Positions 33,279 to 44,559 of a stretch of DNA of 64,000 bases are shown piece after piece. Location of the stretch: positions 26,683,621 through 26,747,620 of the forward strand of contig OZ024870.1 in NCBI GenBank assembly GCA_964017185.1, in the 5' to 3' direction. A program made the translations under genes and the position numbers. The DNA comes from Rugalucina vietnamica (Eukaryota; Mollusca; Bivalvia; Lucinida; Lucinidae). The first letter of the stretch is position 1. Each line of letters starts with the position of its first letter. Under the pieces are notes generated by a model. That model was not told the DNA's origin. It searched no databases and saw only the letters and a list, made by a program, of their open reading frames with translations.

Positions 33279-33990
33279 GTCCCCCGCCTTTTCGAAGAAA
33301 AGCGGAGGGACATAGTTTTTGGCTTTCCGTCATTCCGTCCGTCCGTACGTCCGTCTGTCCTTCCGTCCTTCCGTCCCCCTATAGAGTATGTACCTTGTGT
33401 GCGCAACTCCTCCTACAGTTTTACTCCGATTCTTTTGAAACTTTGCAGATGTTTTAACCATCCTTTGAAGATATGCATGTGGTTTGGATATAATCCTCAG
33501 ATTAATTTTTCACACTTTTTTCGCAATTTGAACTTAGTCATTTTTCGAGCATTTTGACAATGAAAGTGAATGGACTGTGGGTACCTTGTGTGCGCAACTC
33601 CTCCTACAGTTTCATTCCGATTCTTTTGAAACTTTACAGATGTCTTTACCAGGCTTTGAAGATACGCATGTGGTTTGGATATGATACTCAGATTAATTTT
33701 TATTACTTTGTTCTCAATTTGAACTTAGTCATTTTTCGGTCATTTTGACAATGAAAGTGAATGGACAGGGGGTTCCTTGTGTGCGCAACTCCTACAGTTT
33801 CATTCTGATTCTTTTGAAACTTTACAGTTGTCTTTATAATGCTTTGAAGATACGCATATGGTTTGCATATAATCCTCAGCTTAATTTTTATCACTTTTCG
33901 CAATTTGAACTTAGTCATTTTTTAGGCACTCAGATTATATTTGTGTAACTAAACAATCAAGGCGGGGGACATAAATTCTCTGAATTTGCT
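33279..33990 (+). mobile_element. Pearl/Helentron-like element, GTCCCCCGCC family
   Basis: Inverted ends GTCCCCCGCCTT and AAGGCGGGGGAC; a CTTTTC-GAAGAAAAG hairpin inside the 5' end; a TTCCGTCCGTCC tract (33325-33375); three units of about 180-190 bp (marker 'tgtgcgcaactcctcctac'); and a 3' hairpin AAATTC-TCT-GAATTT just after the end repeat. A third sequence family with the same plan. Confidence 0.75.
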
Positions 33991-34070
33991 TGTTTGCATA
34001 TTGTTTCATGTAAAAACAAAATGGCTGCCAAAACAGCACATGAAGCCTATTCAGAGTTAAAATGGTTTAA

Positions 34071-34715
34071 GGTCAGGGTGAAGTAAAACGTCGTTATGCA
34101 GCGTTACGCGTGACGTTGCTTTGCGACGCCAGCGGAACAAGAATCAACGCTCTTATGTCGCGCCTTTTTGAACCAAAGAAGGCTGTAGCTTTTACGTCAT
34201 TTAGTACGAATTTTACATTTTTCTTCCCTTAAAGAATGCGACAAATTTTTAACAAAACACAGAAAATGAGAGTTTCTGCAGTAAAAGTCATTTATTGTAA
34301 TTCTTGCGTCAGTCGCACACTGAAATGCAACGCGTGTTCACGCCATGACATTACTTTACATCGCGCAAAATACCAAAAACGCACTACCATACATAACAAA
34401 ACCTCCAATAGCACGAAAACGAGCCTGGTTGTCAAGGACTTTTTTTCAAGCAACCTGTTCCAAACTGATTCACGCAGATAATATCAGTTTTTAAAAAAAC
34501 TTCATCGTGGAATTTAGGAGAAAAATATGTTTATGTGCGAAATCCGACATCTATTTCCCATTTCCCCATTGAGTTCAATGGCAAAAATGGTGTTTTTAGA
34601 TTGTCTATAGCTCAAAAACTAATCTGGTAGTCAAGGAATATTTTTGCATATTTAATACATCGATATACAAAAAATAAGAAAATTCCATCGTAGCGTTTTT
34701 TACTTCACCCTGACC
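34071..34715. mobile_element. TTAA-flanked TIR element, 645 bp
   Basis: Inverted ends GGTCAGGGTGAAGTAAAACG (left) and, reversed, GGTCAGGGTGAAGTAAAAAA (right), each bordered by TTAA (34067-34070 and 34716-34719). TTAA duplication is the mark of piggyBac-type insertion, though the end sequence is not a typical piggyBac terminus. It is non-autonomous; the 81-codon frame inside resembles nothing known. Confidence 0.75.
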
Positions 34716-34954
34716 TTAAAGTGATGGGTGAGAAAAATAATCAATGATGGCGTTGAGGCCTCAAAATTCAAATCCCTGAAATTTCTTTATCTCAGCCTCA
34801 ACCCCATCATAGATTCTTTTAGTCATGTGTCATGTGATGTTGCATCAAATTGTGCTGTAAGAAATTTGGTGATGATGACTTTATTGGTACTGAGGGTCAA
34901 GCTTTTAATTGGAACCAAAACTAAAGATGTTGTTTACATTTTATTTTCCTTAGT

Positions 34955-35055
34955 TTTAGCTCTGTCACCGGAGCCGAAGGCTCATGGGGAGCTTATAGGA
35001 TGGTACTCGAGCCGGCGTCCGTCCGTCCGTCCGCCCACATTTTCAAAAAAAAACA
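34955..35055 (+). mobile_element. 5' end of a pearl-like element (AGCTCACC family)
   Basis: 'gagccgaaggctcatgggg' hairpin, then 'ggcgtccgtccgtccgtccg'. The body is replaced after 35055 by an unrelated tandem duplication; an interior piece of the same family appears at 35855-36060. Confidence 0.65.
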
Positions 35056-35072
35056 AAAAAACAAAAAAACCT

Positions 35073-35850
35073 GAGATCCTTTAAGAGCAGCGAGCATATT
35101 AATGAGAAAGGGGGTGGGCCATATGGCGGTTACGGCTACTTAAGCCTCTTCGGTGACCCTATAGATTTGGCAAGAGGTAGCCAAAGAGAATTACTGTAAT
35201 TTTGCAACTTTCAACAGGATACATGTAGTCGATACAAAGACTTTTATAATCCAAATGGGGCCAAATATAGTAAATGTTGGTTAGAAAAAGAATCATAAGT
35301 GATAATAATTTTCTGATTTCTCAGAATACCCTCGCTGATCTGAAAGGACCAAAAGGAAAATATAATCTGCACTATCGGGTAGACTTCTTAGGGCCGTCAC
35401 ACGGTACAACACCAGCTGCAGTAATAGCAAATTAAAATAAAACTGCGATCCTTTAAGAGCAGCGAATGTATTAATGAGAAAGGGGATGGGCCAGATTTAG
35501 ACCACTTAAGCCTCATCAGTGACCCTATAGATTTGGCAACATGGAGCCAAAAAGAATTACTGTAATTTCGCAACTTTCAGCAGGATAGTCGATACAAAGA
35601 TTATAATCCAAATGGGAGCCAAATATAGTTAACGCTGGTTAGAAAAGGAATCTTAACCAATAATAATTTTCTGATTTCTCAGAATACCCTCGCTGACCTC
35701 AAAGGACCAAAAGGCAAATAATCTGCACTATGGATGATGTACGGGTGAACTCTTTTAGGGCCGGCACACGGCACAACACCTGCTGCAGTACTGAATAGCA
35801 AATAAAAATCAAACAGATCCTTTAAGAGCAGCGAACGTATTAATCTCAGT
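35073..35850 (+). repeat. About 370-bp tandem duplication with an exon-like segment
   Basis: Two units start at 35073 and 35447 and a third begins at about 35813 ('gatcctttaagagcagcga'). Each full unit contains a good 3' splice signal, 'ttctgatttctcag', followed in unit 1 by 36 sense codons (NTLADLKGPKGKYNLHYRVD...) and a TAA. In unit 2 the same frame stops after 12 codons. This may be a duplicated terminal exon of an unrecognised gene, captured by the surrounding repeat; function unknown. Confidence 0.5.
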
Positions 35851-35854
35851 ATAG

Positions 35855-36062
35855 GAAGGGTAACCAATGTGTATATAAATGATTTATGTCACACGACCAA
35901 GATGGCCACCATGCCCTTTCATGGTACAAAATATCCTTCAAAAATCCTCTCCGTCAGAACCGGTGAACCGATTTTGAACAACAAAACTTGGCATGAACCA
36001 TCAACGACTAAAGTACTACAAAAGTCACGCCAAAGGCTGACAAGGTTAAAAAATGTTCAAGA
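35855..36062 (+). mobile_element. Interior fragment of an AGCTCACC-family element
   Basis: 'cacacgaccaagatggccac', 'aaaaatcctctccgtcagaa' and 'caaaacttggcatgaacc' match 62420-62530. A/C-rich simple sequence follows (36065-36110). Confidence 0.6.
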
Positions 36063-36189
36063 TTAAGAAAAAAAAAAACAAACAAAAAAAAACAAAAAAA
36101 AAAAAAAAACCTTATCTTGATACCTATAACTTTAGAGATACTCTTATCACGCTTTCCTGAAATGTTGTTTTTGTGATGTAGCTTGTCAT

Positions 36190-36765
36190 AAACAGCATTT
36201 TTTCATACATTTATAGTTTTGCCAAATTTTACATTTACCAATGTAAATTTAAAAATGTTATACCAAACATAGATGCATTTAAGACTAAACTCCGTTACCG
36301 AAAAATCTTAGAACAACATATAGCCATTAAAAATGATACAGTACAAGAATATAACGATACGTGGAACAGCTTACAAGGCTTATAGGAGGCATGGAAGCTA
36401 TTCATGTGAAAGCACAATTCGTTTTGTTTTTCGTTTTCTTTTCTCTTTTGTTTCATTTGTTCTCTTTTGAACTCAATACATATAGAAAGTTTAAACACTA
36501 TTTCCTACATAAATGTTACCAGGAAATGACAATATAACGGTAAACATATTATAACCGTGCGCTTGCTCTGCATTTGCTTAAAATGCTTAACTAGAAATAT
36601 CGCATGTTTAAAACATCACATGTTTAACATATGTGTTCATTGTTTGATAAACTGAATATTTACCTGAATTGTATTTGCCAATATATTGTATGCATGTATC
36701 TTGTATTTGTTATAAAGTGAATAAATGAGACAAAATGGAAAAAAAAAAGAAAAAAAAAAAGCATT
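36190..36765 (+). mobile_element. Possible L1-like LINE 3' end with poly-A tail
   Basis: One frame reads IYQCKFKNVIPNIDAFKTKL, then RYRKILEQHIAIKNDTVQEY and a tag near ...WNSLQGL with stop at 36386. This is the kind of Lys/Asn-rich C-terminus found in L1-type ORF2 proteins of aquatic animals. About 330 bases of 3' UTR follow, with AATAAA near 36719, then an A-rich tail (36738-36765). There is no RT core. Clade recognition is from memory and uncertain. Confidence 0.4.
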
Positions 36766-37235
36766 TTTCAGTGATGTCGGGACGGAGCTGTAGTGATGTT
36801 GGTTTCTCAGACACGCTATTACAATAATAGCGTGACAAACATACCGGAACTCTTAATTCTCAATTATTCTGCTGCTACTATCAATGCTTACTTAGCTTTC
36901 TCTAATCTACACGACAAGCACGAATATAACAAATCAATTCAACCTATAGACTTGCAGTAATCCATTTATTGCACCGACATTAGAGGCAATGAGTGCACTG
37001 ACTTTAGTGACAACATCTTTTGCGCTGATACATGATTTTTAACTCATAATTAAGCTTGGCGTTCTTTTTGTGGAACATAGGCAAACAGTATCAATAGCAC
37101 AGATATGAGGACGCAGAACGCCATCTGGGGCTATTCTGCTTTTAGAAATGTTATCGAAAACCGGAATTAAAATCATTCCTGATGCCCCTTCATTGGTAAT
37201 GATGGGTGAACCCATTCGTCATTAATGGATTAAAA
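36766..37235. other. Unassigned spacer
   Basis: No gene or repeat recognised. Confidence 0.4.
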
Positions 37236-37455
37236 AAAAGGTACACTTAGGCAATGATCAGGAAATGGCGCAATCAGAAAGATAATTCCACTCCATAAAC
37301 CGAGGGGTGGGAAAAACTAAAATGACACTTAGGTACGTATACCAAGAAAACATATCGTAAGCCGAGTGAGCAGCTATTCCCCAATAGGCGCCACTCAGTT
37401 ACTCGAACTGAATTAAAAATACGAAAACGTATATAAGGCTCAAAACAGCTCAAAA
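37236..37455 (-). mobile_element. Penelope-like element, 3'-end fragment (copy 2)
   Basis: Worn copy of the terminal 220 bases of the element at 42349-44559: 'gcgcaatcagaaagat', 'cgtaagccgagtgagcagc' and 'taggcgccactcagttac'. It has a different 5' break from the other copies. Confidence 0.65.
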
Positions 37456-38251
37456 AAGCATGCTGAACTCAGAAACTCATAAAACGGTCTTTATCATTAT
37501 TTAAAACAGATCACCAGTTAACCATAACTTCTAAAAATTTGCACCAGTCTGTATACATTTAAAGATCCGACATTTTATTCGCCGGTATACCCTAATATAA
37601 TTTATATTTAAAACAATTAAAAGCGCGACTGATACAGATATTATTTCTACCATGAAGGGAAACGTGGCGGATTGGTTTGCATAACGTTCTAAAATCTTCC
37701 TCCATTGAACACTTGCAGGTGGTGTTTTTGATGTATAAAGCAAGATCAACAATTACAGCTCCCTTTATTCAAGAACAATATAGCATTGATACAAATACAG
37801 CATTTTTATGGTTTTATATGAAAATGATGTGAAAAGAAAATGAAATCTATGAAAACGCTATCTCCTAATTGCTATAAGTATCCCCAATTACAGTTGTCAT
37901 TTCTCTAACTGACAAATCTTTGCACCTGAGTGACTTTTTGCAGAGTTCAAAGGAACGTCGTACCTAGCAATCAAGTTAATACATCTATAATTAACACGGA
38001 CTTGCTTTTTACTTTTATAGTATATGAAAGTGACACGTTTCCCACATTCCCTGATTCAATGTAATCCTATCCTAATGCCGTATTATCTTGATTGATGCAA
38101 GGTCAACAAAAGGTGAAGTTATTTTCAGATTCATAATTATTATAGACAATCATGAGAAGCATATCCCTAAGGAATTTAAGGTCATTTGTGGTAATAATGT
38201 AACATTTGAATAAATTACAACTCATCTCAATGTTCTTAAGGCCAAATCAGA
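37456..38251. other. Unassigned spacer
   Basis: AT-rich; no gene or repeat recognised. Confidence 0.4.
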
Positions 38252-38489
38252 TATGAGCCGCCCCATGGGAAAACCAACAATCTGCATAGGCGAAAACAAA
38301 GGCGCAGATCAGCTTCGCAGTTACTGCGAAGCTGATCAGCACCTTTGTTTTCGCTACACGGATAGTACAATCCCTCTTCTACTAAAATCCGAAATATCAA
38401 GCTTCTAGCTCTTTTCTGTGCTTGTACAGGTCGGTTTGTGTCAGACCAGTTCGGAAACCACATTGTTGGTTTTCCCATTAGGCGGCTCA
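38252..38489 (-). mobile_element. TGAGCC hairpin MITE, complete-looking copy
   Basis: About 238 bp, ends ATGAGCCGCCCCATGGGA and 'tcccattaggcggctca'. The central hairpin is almost perfect (GATCAGCTTCGCAGTTACTG and its complement). It abuts the start of the 3.4-kb inverted-repeat pair at 38489. Confidence 0.9.
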
Positions 38490-39603
38490 AAGGGCTGGAG
38501 TCTATAAGACGGGATTTTGGCCTCAAAATTCGTGAAAAAAATATTAAATCATATTTCTGTGAGTAATACTCACACATATAGTACAACGTACCGTGTTTCT
38601 AGAAATGACGTCAGAACGTCCGAAAAAGCACGTGACCACGCTATGGCGACGTCACTAAGCAAGATGGTCGCGCCATTTTCCTCAATTTTCAGCTATTTTC
38701 AAATGTTCATGTCGAAAATTAAGTACCGCACCACCCCTCGACCAAAATGAAATTTCGCATTATAAAAGAATAACGTCTGAACTTCTTATCACCAAAGTTT
38801 TGTTTTGGTCGAGGGGTGGTGCGGTATCTAAAATTAGTAAAAAAGACATCGGCTTTCATGGAAAAAGACATAGAGCGTCCTTGACAACGCTGCGGAAACG
38901 TAAGAAAACAATTGTGCAACGTGATAAATTTTGCATGTAAAGTACTGTTACTTCTTTGTATGAGTGATTTTCTATATATACTGATCTATTTAGTTCCTAA
39001 TTGTTCTTTTTAATCTAATTAAGATAAAATCTATGCCTACCATTATCGTACTATATAGCCTATACCCATGCGCTTAGTGCAAATGTCAGCGGGCGCACGT
39101 GTTTGACTGTGTTTGACTAACCACAATTGTCTTAGTCGGTTATAGAAAGGGAAACGTATACACCAATAATTAAATTTGCTATAAAAGGGCTACAAGCTAC
39201 ATGTTCTTTTTATTTGAGCGTCTCTCACGGCGTTTCCAACAAATAACGTCACGGAGAAAAAAACACGCACGCTGTGCTTGACGTCACGTCGCACTTGCTC
39301 GAATCAATTAAAATCATTTCGCAAACTAATACTCAGTAAGTCTTCTGCAGCCCTGTGTCGTTTACCACGTACGGCGGTCCTTATTGCCATCAGAGAGGTA
39401 AAAGCCGTTGATTTCTTTCCGCTTTGAATCATTTGACCATCTCATCTCTATGTCCAGTATGGGTTCGAGCTCAGTGTGTGTGGGGACACGTGAAACAAGC
39501 AAAAGCTTTACTTACGGGTGTGCTGGTATTTAACATTAATAAAAGCCGCTTCATCTCATACGATGAAACATAAAAGGATAATCAAACTGAATAAAAACAA
39601 AGC

Positions 39604-39870
39604 GGTGGCCCCCGTGGCCGAGCGGTTAAGAGCGCTGTCTCTAAATCATTCGATCATCTCACCGCTGTGTCTGGTGTAGGTTCGAGTCCCGCACTGGCCA
39701 CATGTGAGACAAGCCGTTCTGCTTGTGGATGCGCCAGTGTTCTCCCGTTTTCGTCACACCTACTGATTGACCCGTCTCATATGAGCTGAAATAACCTTGA
39801 AAAGGACGTAAAATTTCAAATAAAATCATGAATAAAGAAAGAAAGAAATAAAGAAATAAATAAAAACAAA
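39604..39870 (+). mobile_element. tRNA-derived SINE (Leu/Ser-like head)
   Basis: The head carries pol III boxes: A box TGGCCGAGCGG (39615-39625) and B box GGTTCGAGTCC (39679-39689), 53 bases apart as in tRNAs with a long variable arm. The 3' part ends with 'aaaaggacgtaaaatttc' and an A-rich AAATAAA tail. Box spacing and body show a SINE, not a working tRNA. Confidence 0.75.
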
Positions 39871-40159
39871 GTAAATAAACAAAACATGGTGATGCACCCC
39901 GTTTGATCTTTCTATGTGACGCTTGCCGTTGGGTGGTCGGACGGGAATAAGGGCCCCGCCAACTGGGGCCTAGGAGCAATAATGGACTGATTTTGCCTCC
40001 AGGCAAAGCTTCTAATCTCTTGAACGACCATCTGATTGCTGGTTTACCGCTCATGTCTGGTTCTGCCCAGGAAAAGTGGTTTAGTCAAAAGCATCCATAC
40101 ATATAAGCCTTATTGACTTTGTTGGGTGGTTATATTTATGAAGCATATTTTGAGTGTCA

Positions 40160-40275
40160 TGTCATCCTAATATTGGGTAAATGCCTCATAAAAGGGAGGC
40201 ATTGTCCCGACATGACCATTGCTGTTGACTGGGACTTAAAGCATCACTTCAAACAAACAAACGAACAAACAAAGC
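40160..40275 (+). mobile_element. SINE 3'-end fragment
   Basis: 'catgaccattgctgttgac', 'gggacttaaagcatcac' and an AAAC-repeat tail. Same 3' core as 59290-59455. Confidence 0.6.
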
Positions 40276-41170
40276 TTTCGCTTGACTTTTGTATACTGAT
40301 AGCGCATTGTTTTGTCTAAGAATGAAACGTAAGAACAGACGACACAGAGATTATACAATGAAATTTACAATCCCAAACCAAACACAGGCGGGTACGTACA
40401 TCACAGAAATGTTATAACGACAGAATGTCTGGCAAAGAGTCAGAGTAAAAATCTGAAAACGTATTCAATGTGTAATTATTTATGTATGTCTGTGTTTTTA
40501 AAACAGAAAATGCTTTCGTTAACATGGTTATAGAATTTAAATATTTTCATCATTTATGCATTTTATCATATTAATGAACTTAGAGCATTGATTAAGATAT
40601 TACAATCATTAATAGTTTTCAAGGGAAGCAACTAATAGAACGCCTCCCACAAACTCATCACTGTTGGTAAACTGTTCCGCGGGCAAATGTTTGGTAAAGC
40701 TGAAGTAGGCATATCCAGCTATCTTTTGTATACAACAACTGACTTTCTCCCCAAAATATTTGATTTGGTTTTACAGCGTCAAGATGGTCATGTTGCCCGA
40801 ATCCCGAACTATAAAACGCAACTCCGCTCCCCAGTGGCCAACAAATAAAGTACTTGAAAGGGACGTAAAACAAAAGGTGACCAATAAACATTCATGTTAT
40901 ATGTGCAATATTATGTGAAGTTCCAAGTAGTTACTTTGCAAGTAGGTGTCATTGTTGACTTCACCAGCCATCATTTTAGTTTTCTATACGGTATGTTTGG
41001 CGATACCTATCTTACAATATTTCAATATAACACTCAGTTGCCATGGACTACCAAAAATAAAACATGACTTTCATCAAAATCTTGTTACTCTGCAATTATG
41101 GCATTGTTATTCATCCTTCTAAACTGTAAACATAAGTTAGCACCACGCTTATTTTGGCATGTATATTGAA
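40276..41170. other. Unassigned AT-rich stretch
   Basis: No gene recognised; the 77-codon - strand frame at 40658-40891 has no family resemblance that I can see. Confidence 0.4.
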
Positions 41171-41775
41171 AACATTAATCGTTGCTAAGGCATGTCACGC
41201 GTTGCTATGTGACTTTTTATGGACAAAAATGACGTGCGCGAGGGACATTCCTAACCTTAATGCATACTTCATCTGCTTTATAACATGCAATGACAATTTA
41301 TGTTTCGCAATGGTACTAAAACCTTGAAATGACGTATCAACCTACCAAAACTTGGAATCATTGTAAAACACGTTGCTATGGTAACCGACAATGAAACGAA
41401 TTAAAAACACCATGTTTTGACACATTACATAACCATTACTATGAAAAGGATAGATAATGAGTAATTTAAAATTCAAGTCCATTAATAAAATAACCCATTA
41501 CTTATTTTCGTCATAATTGTGGTTATTTTTCATGTTGCTAAGGAATGTTACGTGTTGCTATGACACTATTGTTTTGGAACAGTGATTCTCATGGAGGTCA
41601 TTTTCATTCTAAATGTATTCTTTATCTGCTTTAGAACGTTTTATGACAAAATATGTTTTGTTTCTGTCCTAGCACCTGAGCGACACGTCTTATCGCTTTA
41701 AAACAGTAATCTTCGAAATATGCGCGTTGCCATGGTAACCAGCCATGCAACGAATTAAAAACACCATTTTTGTAA
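41171..41775 (+). repeat. About 350-bp imperfect tandem duplication with X-box-like palindromes
   Basis: 'gttgctaaggcatgt' at 41182 pairs with 'gttgctaaggaatgt' at 41535. Each unit ends with a palindrome (GTTGCTATGGTAAC at 41372 and GTTGCCATGGTAAC at 41726) and then 'gaattaaaaacaccat'. The palindromes fit the RFX-factor X-box consensus. Confidence 0.65.
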
Positions 41776-42010
41776 TTGACAAATCTAGTACTATCAAAAC
41801 GTGTAACATCAGCCATTTTGAAGATGAGGCCAAAAACCGCGTCTATAGACCCCAGCCCTTTCTATTGATTTCTTTTTATAGAAGACTACTTGTTTTCGTC
41901 GATGACCTCGCTTACTATTCGAATTAAGACTATTCTACAACTCGTGCTGTCAGAAGATCTGAGAGGGAAAAAACAGGTAAAACTGTAGAAATTCTGATCA
42001 AAACGTGTCT

Positions 42011-42246
42011 AAGGCCTCGTTTCCACGGACATTTTTTCTTTGACAAAGTAGGTTTGTCGCAGAAAAATATGCTCGTGTAAATTCAATTCTGTGGCGAAGT
42101 TTCATTGTCAAATATCTGTGACAAAGGTGAGCGAGCTAAGTAATAAAAGTAATAATTGCCGTGTGTGTGAACGCAAACTCATTGCCAAAGTTTCTGTGAC
42201 AAATAAATTTGGTCAAAGAAAAAATTGTACGTGGAAACTTGGCCTA
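42011..42246. mobile_element. Short TIR MITE (AAGGCCTCGTTTCCACG family, copy 1)
   Basis: Inverted ends AAGGCCTCGTTTCCACG and ACGTGGAAACTTGGCCT, with inner 'ctttgacaaa' and 'tttggtcaaag'. A second copy in the other sense is at 57693-57926. Confidence 0.75.
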
Positions 42247-42574
42247 ATTACTGACACTTCTTAGGTGTCTCTTCATTTGCTGACATAGAGGAGTTGACGC
42301 ATGCAGTTTATGATAATTTAAAAACTGTTGAACAAAAAATATAAAAAAGTACAAGTAGGCAAAGATCAGGAAAATGCGCAATCAGAAAAAGACTCCCACT
42401 CCAAAAACCAAGGTGGGAAAAAACCAAACTAACAATCAGGTACTTATACCATGAAAACATTTCGTAAGCCGAATGAGCAGCTATTTTCCCAATAGGTGGC
42501 CACTCAGTTACCTTAACTAAAAATTTGCAAACATACATAAGGCGCCAACAGCACAAAAATATTTTAAACACCAG

Positions 42575-43215
42575 TCCATGTATAAAGACGTGAGAAGTAG
42601 GGTAAGAGTTGGCAGTGGATATAGTGAGGAGTTTGGTGTCAAAGTGGGTGTTCATCAAGGGTCTGTCCTAAGTCCGCTACTCTTCATCATTGTGCTAGAG
42701 GCTTTATCCAGGGAGTTCCGAACAGGCTGCCCTTGGGAGCTGTTGTATGCAGATGAATGCTGCATGCGGCAGAAACATGGGCCATGACTGTGGCTACACT
42801 TAACCGCCTACGGCGCAATGACCGTGCGATGATCCGCTGGATCTGTAATGTCAAGGCGAATGATGAAGTAAGCTCAGACTCCCTTCTCTCAAAGCTTGGA
42901 CTCCAGGATATAGATGTGGTGCTTCGCTCCAGCAGAATGAGATGGTATGGACACGTAGAGCGCAGCAAAGGCTGGATTGCTCAAGTATGCAAGCTAAACA
43001 TAGTTGCACAGAAAAGATCTGGCAAGCCAAGGAAATCATGGGATGAAGTGTTGTTAGACGACAGAAAAAAGCTAGGAATGGATACTGCTGATCCTCAGAA
43101 TCGCTCAGAGTGGAGAGGTCGTCTAAGAAGGAGACTTGTCAAACAAGTCCAACCCTCAGTAGAGGACAACGGACTATAAAACGGATATGATGATGATGAT
43201 GATGATGATGATGAT
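42575..43215 (+). mobile_element. RTE-type LINE 3' fragment inserted in the Penelope-like UTR
   Basis: Translates as a late RT segment (GVHQGSVLSPLLF, LLYADE, near 42650-42755), then, in a shifted frame, ETWAMTVATLNRLRRNDRAM and SRMRWYGHVERS, the C-terminal region typical of RTE/BovB-like proteins. A large internal piece between the YADD box and ETWAM is deleted. It stops at 43179 and ends in a GAT microsatellite (43189-43215), the usual RTE tail. Confidence 0.85.
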
Positions 43216-43596
43216 AAAACAAAAAGAACCACCACAGAAGTATCGACTTGGAACGATCAGTAACACAAAGTTACTGGCGGGTTTAAATCGATTTTACACG
43301 GCCGTAACCTCACCCTCAGCTTCTGCAGTGGTTCATAACATTTAGTTAGTTCTTCGGTCCTCGTGGTTAATCTGTAGCTAGTAAATGAATCACCAAGAAC
43401 AAACAAATAAATCATGATAAACATCCTGATGAATCAAAAACCAGGACTCACAGATTCAGTAAACTGCCCGACGATGGAGATCCTTGGGCGCCAAATAACC
43501 TTCTAACTCCGAAGCTAAAGAAAAACATCAGTTGGACCCCGGTGGGCCAAGCAACAGACAAGAAGCTCCGGCCCCAACCAACTAAAATGAATAGCT

Positions 43597-44400
43597 TTAA
43601 GTCGGGGCCATCATAGAGTCTGACGCCCGACCCACCGGCGTGCAATTAAAGAAGGCAGCATAGTTATCAACCGTGATTGGGTTAAAAACTAAGCATGCAG
43701 ACTGTCGCATAACATTCAAGTTATAACCTATACGTCTGTAACGTGTTATGATTTTTCTAAACTGAAAAGAAAAATCATTACTTCCTATAAGTTTCTTAAA
43801 TTTGTAAACCAAGTCACCATAAAATTCTGGTTCCGAAAGACCCTCACTTAAAAGCGTCTTTAACCCAACATTATATTTGGAAATCAATTCATAGTGTCTA
43901 CGATAAAATTTAGAAAAGGTTTTTCGAAGTTTATGATACCGATAGCCCTGTTGGAGAAGTTTGGCCGTTAAAGATTTATTTCGATTGTTGAAGTCTGTAA
44001 CATGATTACAGACTCTAGCAAACCTAATAAGTTGCGAAATGTATACAACATAAGAAGCACGACGAGGAAAGTCACCATCCAAAAACGGAAAATTTACTAT
44101 ATCAAAATCAAAGTCATCGCGCTTATCATAAATTTTAGAAGAAACAAATCCATTTGCAACAGAAAGATGTAGATCTAAAAAGGGGGCTTCGGTATCCGAG
44201 ATATTGGCTTTAATCAACTGTAGTTCAGATGGATAAATTTGATTGACCATACCTTCAAAATAAGGGTTGTCAATGTTCAAAAGGTCATCGAGGTACCTAG
44301 AAGTGGAATTAAAAGCCTCGATAACATCAGCTTGATTATCATGGTTAAGATAAACTTTAAAGCTGAAGCAAAATTCCAGAGAGCAGACGGACCAAAATAT
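43597..44400 (-). pseudogene. Penelope-like reverse transcriptase, C-terminal fragment
   Basis: The frame contains STSRYLDDLLNIDNPYF (RT motif C region with the catalytic DD), then APFLDLHLSVANGF and PRRASYVVYISQLIRFARV. Penelope-like enzymes show a similar order: a Y-x-DD box followed soon by FLDL. It ends at NCTPVGRASDSMMAPT, the shared C-terminus of this family in aquatic animals as I recall it. The GIY-YIG endonuclease is not seen. The Penelope assignment is moderate; another RT family with a Y-x-DD box is possible. The first 50-60 codons of the open frame (44400-44559) are unrelated sequence. Confidence 0.55.
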
Positions 44401-44559
44401 TTTGGATGACCCATCAATGCCATTTCGTGTAAAAACTGTTGATGAGAGAGCTACATAAGTCATCAATCTTGAAAAAAAAAGAAAAAACGTGTTAACAAAC
44501 TTGAAAGACCCCCCCCCCCCCCCCCCCAGCAACAGAAACTTGACGATTTCCGAGTCCAC

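Larger units (their letters stand above)
38489..41861. mobile_element. Candidate 3.4-kb TIR element
   Basis: AAAGGGCTGGAGTCTATAAG at 38489 is matched in reverse at 41861 (AAAGGGCTGGGGTCTATAGA), followed on both sides by a TTTTGGCCTCA block. Inside lie an inverted pair, ACCGCACCACCCCTCGACC (38723 and, reversed, 38826), two SINE pieces and a tandem duplication with X-box-like palindromes. No transposase is seen. The pair may instead be two copies of a short repeat. Confidence 0.45.
42349..44559 (-). mobile_element. Penelope-like retroelement relic with an RTE LINE in its 3' UTR
   Basis: The - strand order is RT fragment (44400 to 43597), then a 3' UTR of about 720 bases, ending at 42349 with TTGCCTACTTGTAC. 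The UTR is interrupted by a foreign insert at 42575-43215; the intact order is shown by the other copies (39-366 and 47519-48048). The N-terminal half of the element is missing. A C run of about 20 bases lies at 44510-44528. Confidence 0.65.

Noticed and set aside
39604-39690. tRNA-Leu/Ser gene
   Set aside because: A and B boxes are present, but the cloverleaf is not complete and a SINE body and tail follow.
40113-40319. 68-codon frame as a small gene
   Set aside because: It crosses a SINE 3' end and its tail; no domain or start context supports it.
43420-43470. Hammerhead ribozyme hinted by CTGATGA in the Penelope-like 3' UTR
   Set aside because: The second core strand (GAAA) and the stems are not present nearby.
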